64,000 nucleotides of DNA from DATMXS01 sp035561355 (GCA_035561355.1 DATMXS010000095.1:12909-76908), one strand, 5' to 3'; positions 43,112-52,463 are shown, counted from the first letter of the stretch. Notes: generated by a model from the letters alone, not told the origin. Program-made: numbers and translations.

Positions 43112-45811
43112 CTAAATCAGATCGAACTTTTCCTGGTTCAGTAGTGGATCGCTTACCACGATCACCGGACGGCGGAGAACCTCCTCGAGTTCTTCGAGGT
43201 GTTGGTTCTTGCTGGATTTCAGCACCTTCGCCACTTCGGGGTTCACCCGAAGCGTACAATCCTTGCCATCCACCACCTTGGCGATCTTTTGCGCTTCCTG
43301 GAGGATCTCGCTCAGGATGGTTTGGACGCTCTTGACGTACCCTGCGCCCTCGCAATACGGGCAGGGCGAGCACAGCGTCCGCTCCAGGCTCTGCTTGACG
43401 CGCTTTCGGGTGATCGCGACCAGCCCGAAATCATTGAACTGCAGAACCTTGTTCGGCGCCCGGTCAGCCCTGATCGCTTCCTCGAGCGCCTGCATCACCT
43501 TTTGGCGATTCTTGCGCTCGTCCATATCGATGAAGTCCACGACGATGATTCCGCCCAAGTCGCGCAGCCGGACCTGCCGCACGATCTCCTTCACCGCCTC
43601 CGTGTTCGTCTTGACGATCGTGTCCTCCAGGCGGTTCGACTTGCCCACGAACTTGCCCGTGTTCACGTCGATGGCGACCAGCGCCTCCGTCTGGTTGATG
43701 ACGATGTAGCCGCCCGACTTCAGCCAGACCTTGGGACGAAGCGCCTTCTCGAGTTCGTTCGTGATGTTGAAGGCGTCGAAAATCGGAGTTTCCCGCGTGT
43801 AGAGCTTGACCCGGTTAACGGCCGCCGGCTGGAATCGCTCGACGAACCGGACCACCTGCTCGTAGATCTCTTCGTTGTCCACCCAGACGGATTTGAACGA
43901 ATCCGCCATCTGGTCGCGCAGAAGGCGGCTAACCAGGTCGAGGTCGTGGTGAATCAGTGCAGGCGCGGGCCGTGATTCGGCCTTGGCCCGGCTGTCCAGC
44001 CAAAGATTGAACAGGAACCGCATGTCATCGGCGATTTCCTGTTCGGTCTTACCTTCGCCGGCGGTGCGGACGATGAAACCGCCGGGGATGCCGGTGCGGT
44101 GGGCCTGAAGGATGCGCTTCAACCGCAGGCGCTCCTCGTCGGTCGCGATTTTGCGCGATACGCCCAAGTGCTCGACCGTGGGCATGTAAACGACGTACCG
44201 GCCCGGAAGGGCGATATGGGAAGTGATCCGCGCGCCCTTTTGGCCGAGCGGCTCTTTTGCGATCTGGACCAGGATCTCCTGGCCCTCCTTCAGGAGCTCA
44301 GAAATCGAAGGCTGCGGCGGGCGGTCCTTTTCAACGCGGCCGCGGAAGCCGGGGCGCGCATCGCGCTCGCGGGAGTCGCGGGACTCACGGGACTCCCTGG
44401 AGTCGTGTGTGTCGGCAGGATCGCGCGTTTCATGCGTGTCACGTGCCTCGCGAGTGGGCCGTGCATCACGGGGCTCGCGGGACTCACGCGGTTCCCTGGG
44501 TTCCCTGGGCTCACGCGGGTCGCGCACATCTCGGGTCTCGGTCTGCTCGGCCGTCTCGCTCGGCTGGTCGCCGTAACCCTGGCCGCGCATCTTGCGGCGC
44601 ATGCGTCGCGAAACACGGTGGCCGTAACGGTAGCCTTGCTCGCGCAGCGTCGCCGTGAGACTGACAGGCATCCGCGCGGGCTCCACGCCCTCATCCTCGG
44701 GCACGGTCTCCTCTGTGGGCTCGGATCCTTCCGCGCCGGGCGTGGAAACGGCGTCGCCTTGCTCATCCGCCGTCTCGGCGCTTTCCGGGATCAGCGAGTC
44801 CGGAAGAACAGCGACGAGCCCGCCGGGGCCAACCGGTTCGGCGCCGGGCAACGGCTCCTCTTCGCCTTCGGAAAGGGCTTCAACCTCGAGCTCGTCTTCT
44901 TCGATGTCGTCTTCCAGTTCTGAGGCTTCAGGTTCGCCGATCGGCTCTTCAATGGCCGGCTCATCTGCGACGGTGACTGGAGAGACGGGCTCCTGGGCTT
45001 CCTCGGCGGTCAGTTCTTCTGAACCCGTGGTGGCCTGCTGCTCCGACTCGCCCGCCGGGGGCTCGTCCACAACAACTTCGGCGGCCGAAACCTCTTCCGG
45101 CAGTGGCTCATGCAACTCAGGCGTTTCGTAGCCGCCAGCCTCCGACTCCGGCAGCTCATGCTCGGGTTCATCGTCCGAACGGGAGGCGCCGTACTTCGCG
45201 AGCGACTCGCCCGGCAGCACGGTAAAATCGGCCGCATCCGGAGCCGGCGCAAATTCACGCTGTGGAGGCTCGGGGCGCTCCTCCCGATCATTGAGGTCAG
45301 CGTATTTGGCGTCGGGAAAACCCCGTCCCCGGGAGCGGCGGCGACGGGAACGGCGCCCGCTACGGTCGTCCTGGCCGCGGTCGCGGTCCCGCTCCCGCTC
45401 ACGCGGCGGCTCGGTAACGGGCTGAACGGGAGCGGGCGGCTCTACAACGGCCTCTACGACGGGAACACGCGCGGCCACCTCGGGCGGTTGGGGAGGAGGC
45501 GAGAAAACCGGTTGACGCGGCTCCCGGTCGGCCTTGAGGACTTTGTCCTCAGCGGCGGCCGCCAGTTTGTCATACTCCTCATTGTCCTCAAAGAAATCAG
45601 AGACGTAGAGGAACGCGTCGCGGTCGAGCCCGATGTCCACGAACGCTGATTGCATCCCGGGCAGGACTCTCGTCACGCGCCCTTTGTGGATGCTGCCTGC
45701 CAGCGAGTATTCCCTCGATCGCTGGAAATAGATTTCGACTAACTGATCATCCTCGAGCACCGCCACTTTGGTTTCGTGACGGCTCGCGGATATCACTAAT
45801 TCTTTTCCCAT
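43112..45811 (-). CDS. rne: RNase E/G family endoribonuclease with a large low-complexity insertion in the S1 domain
   Basis: The product has 899 residues from the ATG at 45811 (MGKELVISASRHETKVAVLE), the family start. The S1 domain begins at AGSIHKGRVTRVLPGMQSAFVDIG (38-61) and resumes at about residue 500 with LLKEGQEILVQIAKEPLGQKGARIT. Between lie about 420 residues rich in Pro, Glu, Arg and Ser, with a reiterated RE-P/RD-S tract at about 425-490. The catalytic core has YTRETPIFDAF, the metal Asp motif VDFIDMDERKNRQ and the Zn-link CSPCPYCEGAG. The long C-terminal scaffold of E. coli RNase E is absent; the insertion may take its place. It lies downstream of rodA, where rng is often found. 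Confidence 0.92.
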   Translation of the reverse strand: MGKELVISASRHETKVAVLEDDQLVEIYFQRSREYSLAGSIHKGRVTRVLPGMQSAFVDIGLDRDAFLYVSDFFEDNEEYDKLAAAAEDKVLKADREPRQPVFSPPPQPPEVAARVPVVEAVVEPPAPVQPVTEPPRERERDRDRGQDDRSGRRSRRRRSRGRGFPDAKYADLNDREERPEPPQREFAPAPDAADFTVLPGESLAKYGASRSDDEPEHELPESEAGGYETPELHEPLPEEVSAAEVVVDEPPAGESEQQATTGSEELTAEEAQEPVSPVTVADEPAIEEPIGEPEASELEDDIEEDELEVEALSEGEEEPLPGAEPVGPGGLVAVLPDSLIPESAETADEQGDAVSTPGAEGSEPTEETVPEDEGVEPARMPVSLTATLREQGYRYGHRVSRRMRRKMRGQGYGDQPSETAEQTETRDVRDPREPREPREPRESREPRDARPTREARDTHETRDPADTHDSRESRESRDSRERDARPGFRGRVEKDRPPQPSISELLKEGQEILVQIAKEPLGQKGARITSHIALPGRYVVYMPTVEHLGVSRKIATDEERLRLKRILQAHRTGIPGGFIVRTAGEGKTEQEIADDMRFLFNLWLDSRAKAESRPAPALIHHDLDLVSRLLRDQMADSFKSVWVDNEEIYEQVVRFVERFQPAAVNRVKLYTRETPIFDAFNITNELEKALRPKVWLKSGGYIVINQTEALVAIDVNTGKFVGKSNRLEDTIVKTNTEAVKEIVRQVRLRDLGGIIVVDFIDMDERKNRQKVMQALEEAIRADRAPNKVLQFNDFGLVAITRKRVKQSLERTLCSPCPYCEGAGYVKSVQTILSEILQEAQKIAKVVDGKDCTLRVNPEVAKVLKSSKNQHLEELEEVLRRPVIVVSDPLLNQEKFDLI
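44335..45580 (-). repeat. Low-complexity coding repeat inside rne
   Basis: This part of rne encodes the Pro/Glu/Arg-rich insertion. The densest repeat (about 44340-44530) is a run of codon pairs for Arg-Asp, Arg-Glu, Ser/Pro giving PREPREPRE-like and SRESRDSRE-like stretches. Upstream coding is acidic (Glu/Val/Pro-rich) and includes a basic RRSRRRRSRGRG patch. Slippage between repeat units is likely to vary its length among strains. Confidence 0.7.
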
Positions 45812-45817
45812 GAAAGC

Positions 45818-45834
45818 TCCGCTTCGGAAGCGGA
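45818..45834 (-). promoter_or_regulatory. rne: Hairpin at the rne ribosome-binding position
   Basis: TCCGCTT and AAGCGGA (seven-base stem, CGG/CCG loop) end six bases before the rne ATG on the minus strand, where a Shine-Dalgarno sequence would be. It could limit ribosome access or be cleaved by RNase E itself. No other ribosome-binding site is visible. Confidence 0.45.
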
Positions 45835-46085
45835 AAGGCGGGCTCGTGGCGAGATAAAGTGCTGGCGTCCGGTTTGAGGGCCCGTCCCACGCTCCGTGAC
45901 GGAACGCATGGCGGCCAGATACTGCATCAAAAAACTCGTCAAGCACGCACGGCGGAGCGACTCGACACCGCGCGGCTGCCGGATGGGCCGGCAAGCCTTC
46001 CGGCTCGCACCTCATGCCCCCGGTCAGTAACGCTCAAACCCGTTCGCTAAACTCTAATCCCGCTTCGGAAACCGCAGTCTCCGCT

Positions 46086-47177
46086 TCAGCTAACAAATCT
46101 CCAGAGCCTGACACTATTGACCAGGCCCAGCATCGCGAACATCGACAGGGTATTGGAGCCGCCATAGCTCATCAACGGAAGCGGAATCCCCACTACCGGC
46201 ATGCGCCCAACCACCATTCCGATGTTCACGAGAACGTGAAATAACAACAACGCGCCGACCCCCATGCACAGGTACATTCCCGCTCGGTCCGGGGCCATCT
46301 GCGCGTTCTGAACGATCTGCATCAACAGCAGAAAGAACAACCCTAACATCACTACCACGCCGACGAACCCATGCTCCTCGGCAAACGACGAAAAGATGAA
46401 ATCTGTATGCGGTACTGGCAGAAAACGATACTTCGTCTGGGTGCCCCGGGTGACGCCCTGGCCCCACATACTACCAGCCCCGACTGCGATTTTGGACTGG
46501 ATCAACTGGTAACCCGAGCCACGCGGATCCTGGTTGGGATCGACGAACGTGACCAGACGGGCTTTTTGATAATCCTTCAGGACGAACATCCAAGCAACAG
46601 GCAGAACCAGGGCGAAGAGCAAAAGCCCCACTGCAACATACTGCCAGCGAAGTCCGGCGATGAATATCCCGACGATCAACATCGGGGTGTACGTCAGAGC
46701 GGTTCCCAAGTCCGGCTGCTTCATCACCATGATGAAGGGAACACCCACCAACGCTCCTAATTTCAGCAGGTCCCGAATCTCGATCCTGTCCGTTTTTAAC
46801 TCGGTCAGATATCGGGCTACCAGCAATACCACCACTATCTTAACGAACTCCGAGACCTGTAAATTGAAGCCCGGCAAGGCAATCCAGCGCCTCGCGCCCA
46901 TGATTGTCCGCCCCATCAGGAAGACCAGGATCAGCCCCGCGATCGAGAGCCCGTAGAACAAAAAGGTGCGGGAGAGGAGCGTGTGATAGTCGATCCGCGC
47001 CACGAACCACATGGCGATGAAGCCGGCCCCCACCCAGATGCTCTGCTTCCACCAGGCATCCTCCCAGACCGTACTGCGTGTGGCGCTATAAATCTGAAGA
47101 ATACCGAGGGCGCAGATGATGAGCGTAACCGCCGTCATCGCCCAGTCGAGATCACGAATACTACGATATTGCGCCAT
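46086..47177 (-). CDS. rodA: Rod-shape peptidoglycan glycosyltransferase RodA
   Basis: The product has 363 residues of the SEDS family with ten membrane segments. Signatures: FVARIDYH after TM2, KQPDLGTALTY (catalytic-site Asp region, about 155), GVTRGTQTKYRFLPVPHTDFIFSSFAEEHGFVG (large periplasmic loop) and the final GRMPVVGIPLPLMSYGGSN. It polymerises glycan strands for cell elongation together with PBP2. It starts six bases after the mrdA stop in the mre-mrd operon. Confidence 0.96.
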   Translation of the reverse strand: MAQYRSIRDLDWAMTAVTLIICALGILQIYSATRSTVWEDAWWKQSIWVGAGFIAMWFVARIDYHTLLSRTFLFYGLSIAGLILVFLMGRTIMGARRWIALPGFNLQVSEFVKIVVVLLVARYLTELKTDRIEIRDLLKLGALVGVPFIMVMKQPDLGTALTYTPMLIVGIFIAGLRWQYVAVGLLLFALVLPVAWMFVLKDYQKARLVTFVDPNQDPRGSGYQLIQSKIAVGAGSMWGQGVTRGTQTKYRFLPVPHTDFIFSSFAEEHGFVGVVVMLGLFFLLLMQIVQNAQMAPDRAGMYLCMGVGALLLFHVLVNIGMVVGRMPVVGIPLPLMSYGGSNTLSMFAMLGLVNSVRLWRFVS

Positions 47178-47183
47178 ACCGCC

Positions 47184-49064
47184 TCAGGGCTGCTGCACCG
47201 CCGTGGCGGAGGATTCCGTGGGGCGGGTGGCCGCCACCATTTGACCCTTCGCCGGCCGGGCTTTCTTGTCGAAATAAGCTTTGATCACGTCACGCACAAT
47301 CGGCGCAGCGAGTTGGCCGTGCTCACCCTGTTCGAACAGCGCCGCGACGACGATTTCCGGCGCTTCGCACGGGGCAAACCCGACAAACCACGCATTGTCC
47401 TTCAAATGGTGCGCCCCGGAGCTCTTCGCAAGCTCGTTCGACGCCACCTGCGCGGTGCCGGTCTTGCCGCAGACGCTAATTCCCGGTAACCGTGCCCGCA
47501 CGCCCGTGCCGCCCTCGTTCACGACGGCGAACATACCCGCCACCACTTTCTGGGCATTAGCCGTATCTATTTTCACGAGATGCGGTTTCTCAATGTGAGT
47601 CGGATCCCTGACGACGTGCGGCCGGTACCACACACCGCCCATCCCGATGCCGCCGATTGCATATGCCAACTGGAGCGGTGAAAGCGTCAGGGCGCCCTGT
47701 CCGATCGAGACCGAAATCGTCTCACCTGCGTACCACTTCTGGCGGAAGTTCCGCATCTTCCAAGCCGATGACGGGACGGTGCCCGCCACTTCATTGGGCA
47801 GGTCGATGCCGGTGCGCTTTCCGAGCCCGAAAGCTTCTGCGTACTTGGCAATGGCATCGATACCGAGTCTGTTGCCTACGTTGTAAAAATACACATCACA
47901 AGATTGCGCAAGGCCTTTATTCAGGCTGACGCGGCCGTGCCCGCCCTTCAGATGGCACCGGAAGTACCGGCCATAGAATGTCGCGCCGCCAGGGCAGTTG
48001 ACGCTGAAGTCCTCGTCAATCGCTCCGCTCTCCAGGCCGGCCAAAGCCTCGATCGGCTTGAACGTGGAGCCCGGAGCGAGTTGCGCCTGAATCGCACGGT
48101 TCAGCATCGGATTGGCCGGGTTCGATACGATTTCACGCCAGTCGGCCGCGCGGATGCGCCCCGCAAACTTGTTTGGATCGAAGGTGGGCCGGCTCACCAT
48201 GGCGAGCACCTCGCCATTCCGCGGATCGAGCGCGACGACGGCTCCATTCCTGCCTTCCATGGACAACTCGGCAACCACCTGGACGTCGAGGTCGATGGTC
48301 AACTGAAGGTTCTTGCCTGAGATGGCGGGCTTCATCTCGAGGCTTTCGTGTTCCCGGCCGCGATTGTCCACCACCACCTGCCGCTGGCCGTCCACACCCA
48401 TCAGGCTTGCGTTATATTCCTTCTCGATCCCGAACTTGCCGATGATGTCGCCCGACTCGTACTCGATGTACTCGGGTGAGTTCAGTTCGGCCTCGTTAAT
48501 CTCGCCCACATAGCCCAGCACATGGGCGCCGAATCCGTCCTGGGGATAAAGCCGCCGTTGAGCGGGAATCAGCTCCATCTCCGGGAATGTCTCAGGATCC
48601 CGATGCGCCTCGACAAAGGCCAGTTCGCTCGGGGTCAGCTCATCCTTGATGATGATGGGCTCATATCGGGGGCGGCGCTTGAACTTGTCGATTCGCTCTG
48701 TGAGGGTTTCGTAATCCAGGTTGAGGCCCGTTGCGATGGGCTTGAGGTGCTCATGCTTGAGCGCCTCGCGGGAGAGGATGAGGCTGTAGGAAGCGCGATT
48801 ATCAACGATGACGCGGCCGTCACGGTCGAGGATCTTGCCGCGCGGGGCGAGCACCGGCAGAGACTTGACGCGGTTCCGCTCAGCCTGCTCGCTGTACACA
48901 TCAGGATTGCGTACCTGGAGATCCCAGAACCCGGAAATCAGGAACAGGAATACCCCCACGGCAGCGTACTGAAAGAAAGCGATGCGGCCGGAAGCGAACT
49001 TCGTATCGTCGCGTACGACCTGCTTTGGCGTGCGGTCTTCGCCTGGTTCGGAAGAAAAACTCAC
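47184..49064 (-). CDS. mrdA: Penicillin-binding protein 2 (elongation transpeptidase)
   Basis: The product has 626 residues. One N-terminal membrane anchor (about 28-47) is followed by the class B PBP pedestal (GKILDRDGRVIVDN) and the transpeptidase domain. Active-site motifs: APGSTFKPIEAL (SxxK, Ser nucleophile at about 338), SCDVYFYNVG (SxD/N motif) and CGKTGTAQV (KTG). It cross-links peptidoglycan during elongation with RodA and MreC. It lies 18 bases after mreD. The symbol follows E. coli; pbpA is a synonym. Confidence 0.96.
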   Translation of the reverse strand: MSFSSEPGEDRTPKQVVRDDTKFASGRIAFFQYAAVGVFLFLISGFWDLQVRNPDVYSEQAERNRVKSLPVLAPRGKILDRDGRVIVDNRASYSLILSREALKHEHLKPIATGLNLDYETLTERIDKFKRRPRYEPIIIKDELTPSELAFVEAHRDPETFPEMELIPAQRRLYPQDGFGAHVLGYVGEINEAELNSPEYIEYESGDIIGKFGIEKEYNASLMGVDGQRQVVVDNRGREHESLEMKPAISGKNLQLTIDLDVQVVAELSMEGRNGAVVALDPRNGEVLAMVSRPTFDPNKFAGRIRAADWREIVSNPANPMLNRAIQAQLAPGSTFKPIEALAGLESGAIDEDFSVNCPGGATFYGRYFRCHLKGGHGRVSLNKGLAQSCDVYFYNVGNRLGIDAIAKYAEAFGLGKRTGIDLPNEVAGTVPSSAWKMRNFRQKWYAGETISVSIGQGALTLSPLQLAYAIGGIGMGGVWYRPHVVRDPTHIEKPHLVKIDTANAQKVVAGMFAVVNEGGTGVRARLPGISVCGKTGTAQVASNELAKSSGAHHLKDNAWFVGFAPCEAPEIVVAALFEQGEHGQLAAPIVRDVIKAYFDKKARPAKGQMVAATRPTESSATAVQQP

Positions 49065-49082
49065 AGCGTTAGGGGTTTTAGG

Positions 49083-49619
49083 CTATGCCCGTTCCTTCAG
49101 TTTATCCAAAAAGTGGAACAGCGAGATTCCCACCGCGGCGTTGAGCATCCCGACAATGAACGTCTGCTGAAGATCGAAATCGACCAGTTGTCCGAGCAGC
49201 GCGCGCGACAGCACCCAGTACAGAAACTGATGAAAGAAAAAGAAGAACAGGCCCAGGAGGAAGCGCACCACGACATGCTCCACATCGAAGCGCATACCGA
49301 TCGAGGCCGCGAAGTAGCCCACCAACGTCTTAACGATCCCGAACATGCCCATAGGCTGATGCGAAAGCGAATCCTGCACCAGCCCGATAGCGGCTCCGGT
49401 GAAGACGCCCGAGAGCTGCTCCCGCCGCATCAGCGCGAAATATACCGTAACCAAAAGGGGCAGTTCCAGGTACGAGAGCACGTGAAGGAACAGCGGGACA
49501 TAAACCTGAAACAGGATAGCCGCCAGCGGAACCGCGATCAGGCCCCACTTGCGAAAGGTTGTGACGCGGCTCTCGCGTGCGTTTGTGAGAAGCAGCCGGC
49601 TCTCGGTGAGATCGCTCAC
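49083..49619 (-). CDS. mreD: Rod-shape-determining membrane protein MreD
   Basis: The product has 178 residues with five or six membrane segments (from AVPLAAILFQVYVPLFLHVL onward). Low sequence conservation is usual for MreD. Identity rests on the ALMRREQLSGVFTGAAIGLVQDSLSHQPMGMFGIVKTLVGY segment and the position between mreC (four-base overlap) and mrdA. It links the cytoskeleton to the elongation machinery in the inner membrane. Confidence 0.93.
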   Translation of the reverse strand: MSDLTESRLLLTNARESRVTTFRKWGLIAVPLAAILFQVYVPLFLHVLSYLELPLLVTVYFALMRREQLSGVFTGAAIGLVQDSLSHQPMGMFGIVKTLVGYFAASIGMRFDVEHVVVRFLLGLFFFFFHQFLYWVLSRALLGQLVDFDLQQTFIVGMLNAAVGISLFHFLDKLKERA

Positions 49620-50935
49620 GGGCGAGCCTCCGGCTTCGGCGGAACTGCAGGTCTGGGCGAGGCGGCCTGAGACTGCGTAGGCGCTACGGGCCTGGGTTGA
49701 ACGGGCTTCGGCGGGGCGGCTTGCGGGCTCGTCTCCGCGGGGGCTGCGGCGCCGGGCGCGACAGCAGTGCCGGCCTGGGCCTTCGCCGCAGCCGCGGCCT
49801 TCGCCCGAGCGGCGCGGGCCGCGAGTTCTTCCGGAGTCAAATTGAAATCGGGCGGTTTGGAGCCCGGCAGCCCGGTTCCGAACACATGGCCCTGCGAATC
49901 ACCCAACTGTTTATATTTCTCGCGCAAGCGATCCGCTTCTGTGGCAGTGTTCGCCGTGCCCTGCGCGCCCGGCGGAACTCCCGCGCGCTGCGCGCCAGCC
50001 GGAGTTCCCGCGACCTGTGCGGCTGCTGGCTGCTGGCCTGCTGGGGCCGGAGGTTGGGTCTGGTCCGCCGGTGGAGGCTGGATGTGGACTTCCTTATTCG
50101 CAAGCGCAGGTTCGGGAACGGGCTGGTGAACACCTTCGGCCACCACCAGTACCTCTTCGAGCCCCTCCTCCAAGCCGGACGGGGAAAGGAACACCTGCTT
50201 ATTCGGATTCCCCAGACGCACCACCGTCACTGCGCCTACAGGCAGCCCCCTGGGAAACACTCCGTCATCACCGGACGTAAAGAACATCTCGCCGGGATCC
50301 ACCTGCTCCTCATTCTGGATGTAATCCACCTGGCAATTGCCGTGGCCAACCCCGCGAACGGTGCCGCGAACACGGTGCTTTTGGGAGATAACGCCGGCGG
50401 CGAAGGTCGGGTCCGTGATGAGGAGCACCTGGGATGCGGTCGGATAGGACGCGATCACTTTGCCGACGATCCCGTCCGGAGTGATTACTGCCATGCCGCG
50501 CATCACGCCCGCGCCCGAGCCGGTGTCCAGGAAGACCACCCGGGAGTTGGCGCCGGTGCCGGTTGCGATCACGCGTGCGGTGAGTGTCTTGGACGGGCTC
50601 TTCGACTGGAAAACGGTCAGCGCATGCACCCGGTCCGCTGTTTCGAGCTCCGTCCGGAGCCGTTGCGTTTCCAGCTTGGTGCGTGCCAATTCTTCCTTGA
50701 TGTGCGCGTTTTCCTTCCGCAGATCCTTGAAGAGAAAGTAGTTCTCGACCACTCCCATGACGCCGCCGCGAACCGTGTCCACCACCTTGGCGGCGGGGGT
50801 TACGGCAGTGACCGCCCAGACACGGATCAGGCGCACGTCTCCATTGCCCTTCACCTGATAGGCAAGGAGCACCAACTGCGCGAAGATGACCAGCAGCAGA
50901 ACGGTTACGTTCCGGTACCGGGTCAGCAACTCCAT
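49616..50935 (-). CDS. mreC: Rod-shape-determining protein MreC with extended Pro/Ala-rich tail
   Basis: The product has 439 residues. One N-terminal membrane segment (about 10-27), a coiled-coil (LRKENAHIKEELARTKLETQRLRTELE, about 72-98) and the beta-domain with VIATGTGANSRVVFLDTGSGAGVMRGMAVITPDGIVGKV. Residues about 265-439 form a tail rich in Pro, Ala and Gln, not part of typical MreC (about 280-350 residues). The periplasmic protein activates PBP2. Its start lies 91 bases after the mreB stop; its end overlaps mreD. Confidence 0.95.
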   Translation of the reverse strand: MELLTRYRNVTVLLLVIFAQLVLLAYQVKGNGDVRLIRVWAVTAVTPAAKVVDTVRGGVMGVVENYFLFKDLRKENAHIKEELARTKLETQRLRTELETADRVHALTVFQSKSPSKTLTARVIATGTGANSRVVFLDTGSGAGVMRGMAVITPDGIVGKVIASYPTASQVLLITDPTFAAGVISQKHRVRGTVRGVGHGNCQVDYIQNEEQVDPGEMFFTSGDDGVFPRGLPVGAVTVVRLGNPNKQVFLSPSGLEEGLEEVLVVAEGVHQPVPEPALANKEVHIQPPPADQTQPPAPAGQQPAAAQVAGTPAGAQRAGVPPGAQGTANTATEADRLREKYKQLGDSQGHVFGTGLPGSKPPDFNLTPEELAARAARAKAAAAAKAQAGTAVAPGAAAPAETSPQAAPPKPVQPRPVAPTQSQAASPRPAVPPKPEARP

Positions 50936-51026
50936 GTTCGGGGTCCGTGCCGGCGGAGGCCGGTGAGCGTGGCCTCTGAATTCAAAGTTTAACCGCGCTC
51001 ACCCGTATCTGCCCGCGGATCGAATT

Positions 51027-52052
51027 TTACTCGATCGAGATCTTCCTGAGAAGCTTGAAATCGGTCAGCATCTTGCCGGTGCCAAGCACCACCGAGGCGA
51101 GGGGGTCCTCGGCGATCGAAACCGGCAGTCCGGTTTCCTCGCGGATCCGGCGATCCAGGTTCTTGATCAGCGCGCCGCCGCCCGTCAGGACGATGCCGCG
51201 ATCGCTGATATCGGCGCTGAGTTCGGGAGGGGTGCGCTCCAGGGCGACGCGGATGGCGTTCATGATCGTCGCGGCGCACTCGGAGAGAGATTCGCGAATT
51301 TCGCTGTCGTCGATGGTGATCGTCTTCGGCACGCCCTCGATCAGGTTGCGGCCTTTGATCTCCATTGTCAGCGGCTTGTCCAGAGGGTACGCCGAGCCGA
51401 TCTGCATTTTAATCTGCTCGGCCGTGCGCTCGCCGATCAGCAGGTTGTACTTACGTTTGAGGTACTGCATCACGGCGTCGTCCATCTCGTTGCCTGCGAC
51501 GCGCACGGAGCGCGAGTAGACGATGCCCGAAAGGGAGATGACGGCCACGTCCGTGGTGCCGCCGCCGATGTCCACGATCATGTTGCCACACGGCTCTGTG
51601 ATCGGTAGGCCCGCGCCAATGGCGGCCACCATCGCCTGCTCCACCAGATGCACTTCACTGGCCTTGGCGCGATAGGCGGAATCCACGACGGCGCGCTTCT
51701 CCACCTGGGTGATCTCGCAGGGAACGCCAATGACGATGCGCGGATGAACCAGCATCTTCCGGCCGTGAGCCTTCTGGATGAAGTAATTCAGCATCCGCTC
51801 GGTCACTTTGAAGTCGGCGATTACGCCGTCCTTCATCGGCCGGATGGCGACAATGTTGCCCGGCGTTCTGCCGAGCATCTCCTTCGCCTCTTTACCCACT
51901 GCCTCGACCTCGCCAGTGTTCTTGTTGATGGCGACGATCGACGGCTCATTGACAACTATGCCCTTGCCTTTGGCGTAGACCAGCGTGTTTGCTGTTCCCA
52001 GGTCGATGGCCAGATCGGAGGAAAACAAGCTGAACAGTGAACGAACGTTCAT
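51027..52052 (-). CDS. mreB: Actin-like rod-shape protein MreB
   Basis: The product has 341 residues, full length. Phosphate 1 is AIDLGTANTLVYAKGKG, connect 1 and the NIVAIRPMKDGVIADF block follow, phosphate 2 is IVDIGGGTTDVAVISL and the adenosine motif GIVLTGGGALI. An amphipathic N-terminus (MNVRSLFSLFSSDLA) suits membrane binding. It organises cell-wall elongation as filaments under the inner membrane. It is the first gene of the mreBCD-mrdA-rodA cluster and has a recognisable promoter about 120 bases upstream. Confidence 0.97.
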   Translation of the reverse strand: MNVRSLFSLFSSDLAIDLGTANTLVYAKGKGIVVNEPSIVAINKNTGEVEAVGKEAKEMLGRTPGNIVAIRPMKDGVIADFKVTERMLNYFIQKAHGRKMLVHPRIVIGVPCEITQVEKRAVVDSAYRAKASEVHLVEQAMVAAIGAGLPITEPCGNMIVDIGGGTTDVAVISLSGIVYSRSVRVAGNEMDDAVMQYLKRKYNLLIGERTAEQIKMQIGSAYPLDKPLTMEIKGRNLIEGVPKTITIDDSEIRESLSECAATIMNAIRVALERTPPELSADISDRGIVLTGGGALIKNLDRRIREETGLPVSIAEDPLASVVLGTGKMLTDFKLLRKISIE

Positions 52053-52169
52053 TCGGTGTACCGAAACCCTTTACGCGCGCCTGGACTACTGCCTTCAGGC
52101 CGGCACGGCATAGCAATAGCGTCCGGGTGGCTGGAATTGGAAAGGATGTGACCGATCCGATCTGAGAGT

Positions 52170-52198
52170 ACCATAACTCTCCGAGTCCTATCATTCAA
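52170..52198 (-). promoter_or_regulatory. Candidate sigma-70-type promoter for mreB
   Basis: On the minus strand TTGAAT (52193-52198), a 17-base spacer and TATGGT (52170-52175) lie about 120 bases before the mreB ATG. The 178-base intergenic region is AT-richer than its surroundings. This leader is long, unlike the leaderless-type promoters elsewhere. Confidence 0.45.
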
Positions 52199-52230
52199 AA
52201 GGATTCATATATTCAGCAATTTTCCGGGTG

Positions 52231-52446
52231 TCAACGCCGGTTAAAAAACCATAGGAGGAGAGTCAGAACGAGGCTCAGCAGGATTGACGTCATGAGCGGG
52301 AAATGAAACGACCAGTTCTTCCCTCGAACGTTGATGTCGCCCGGCAAACGCCCGAAACGGATAGGCAAGCGTTCTCCCAGCGTCAGCACTATGCCGAACA
52401 CCAGAATAACGGCGCCGATGAGAATCAGGGTACGGCCGGCGGACAT
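52231..52446 (-). CDS. DUF2905 small membrane protein
   Basis: The product has 71 residues with two membrane segments (7-24 and 50-67). The loop between them, GERLPIRFGRLPGDINVRGKNWSFHFPL, is the DUF2905 signature. The family is widespread and functionally uncharacterised. It starts 17 bases after xylA and ends the minus-strand series from lpxC. Confidence 0.88.
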   Translation of the reverse strand: MSAGRTLILIGAVILVFGIVLTLGERLPIRFGRLPGDINVRGKNWSFHFPLMTSILLSLVLTLLLWFFNRR

Positions 52447-52463
52447 GTGCGTGTTCTCCCTTG

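Noticed and set aside
44099..44923. Open frame of 274 codons on the plus strand within rne
   Set aside because: It is the complement of the repetitive RNase E insertion, with a composition typical of antisense shadows and no start signal.
45812..46015. Extension of RNase E by 68 residues to an ATG at 46015
   Set aside because: The extra part has no family similarity, and MGKELVISAS at 45811 is the normal N-terminus.
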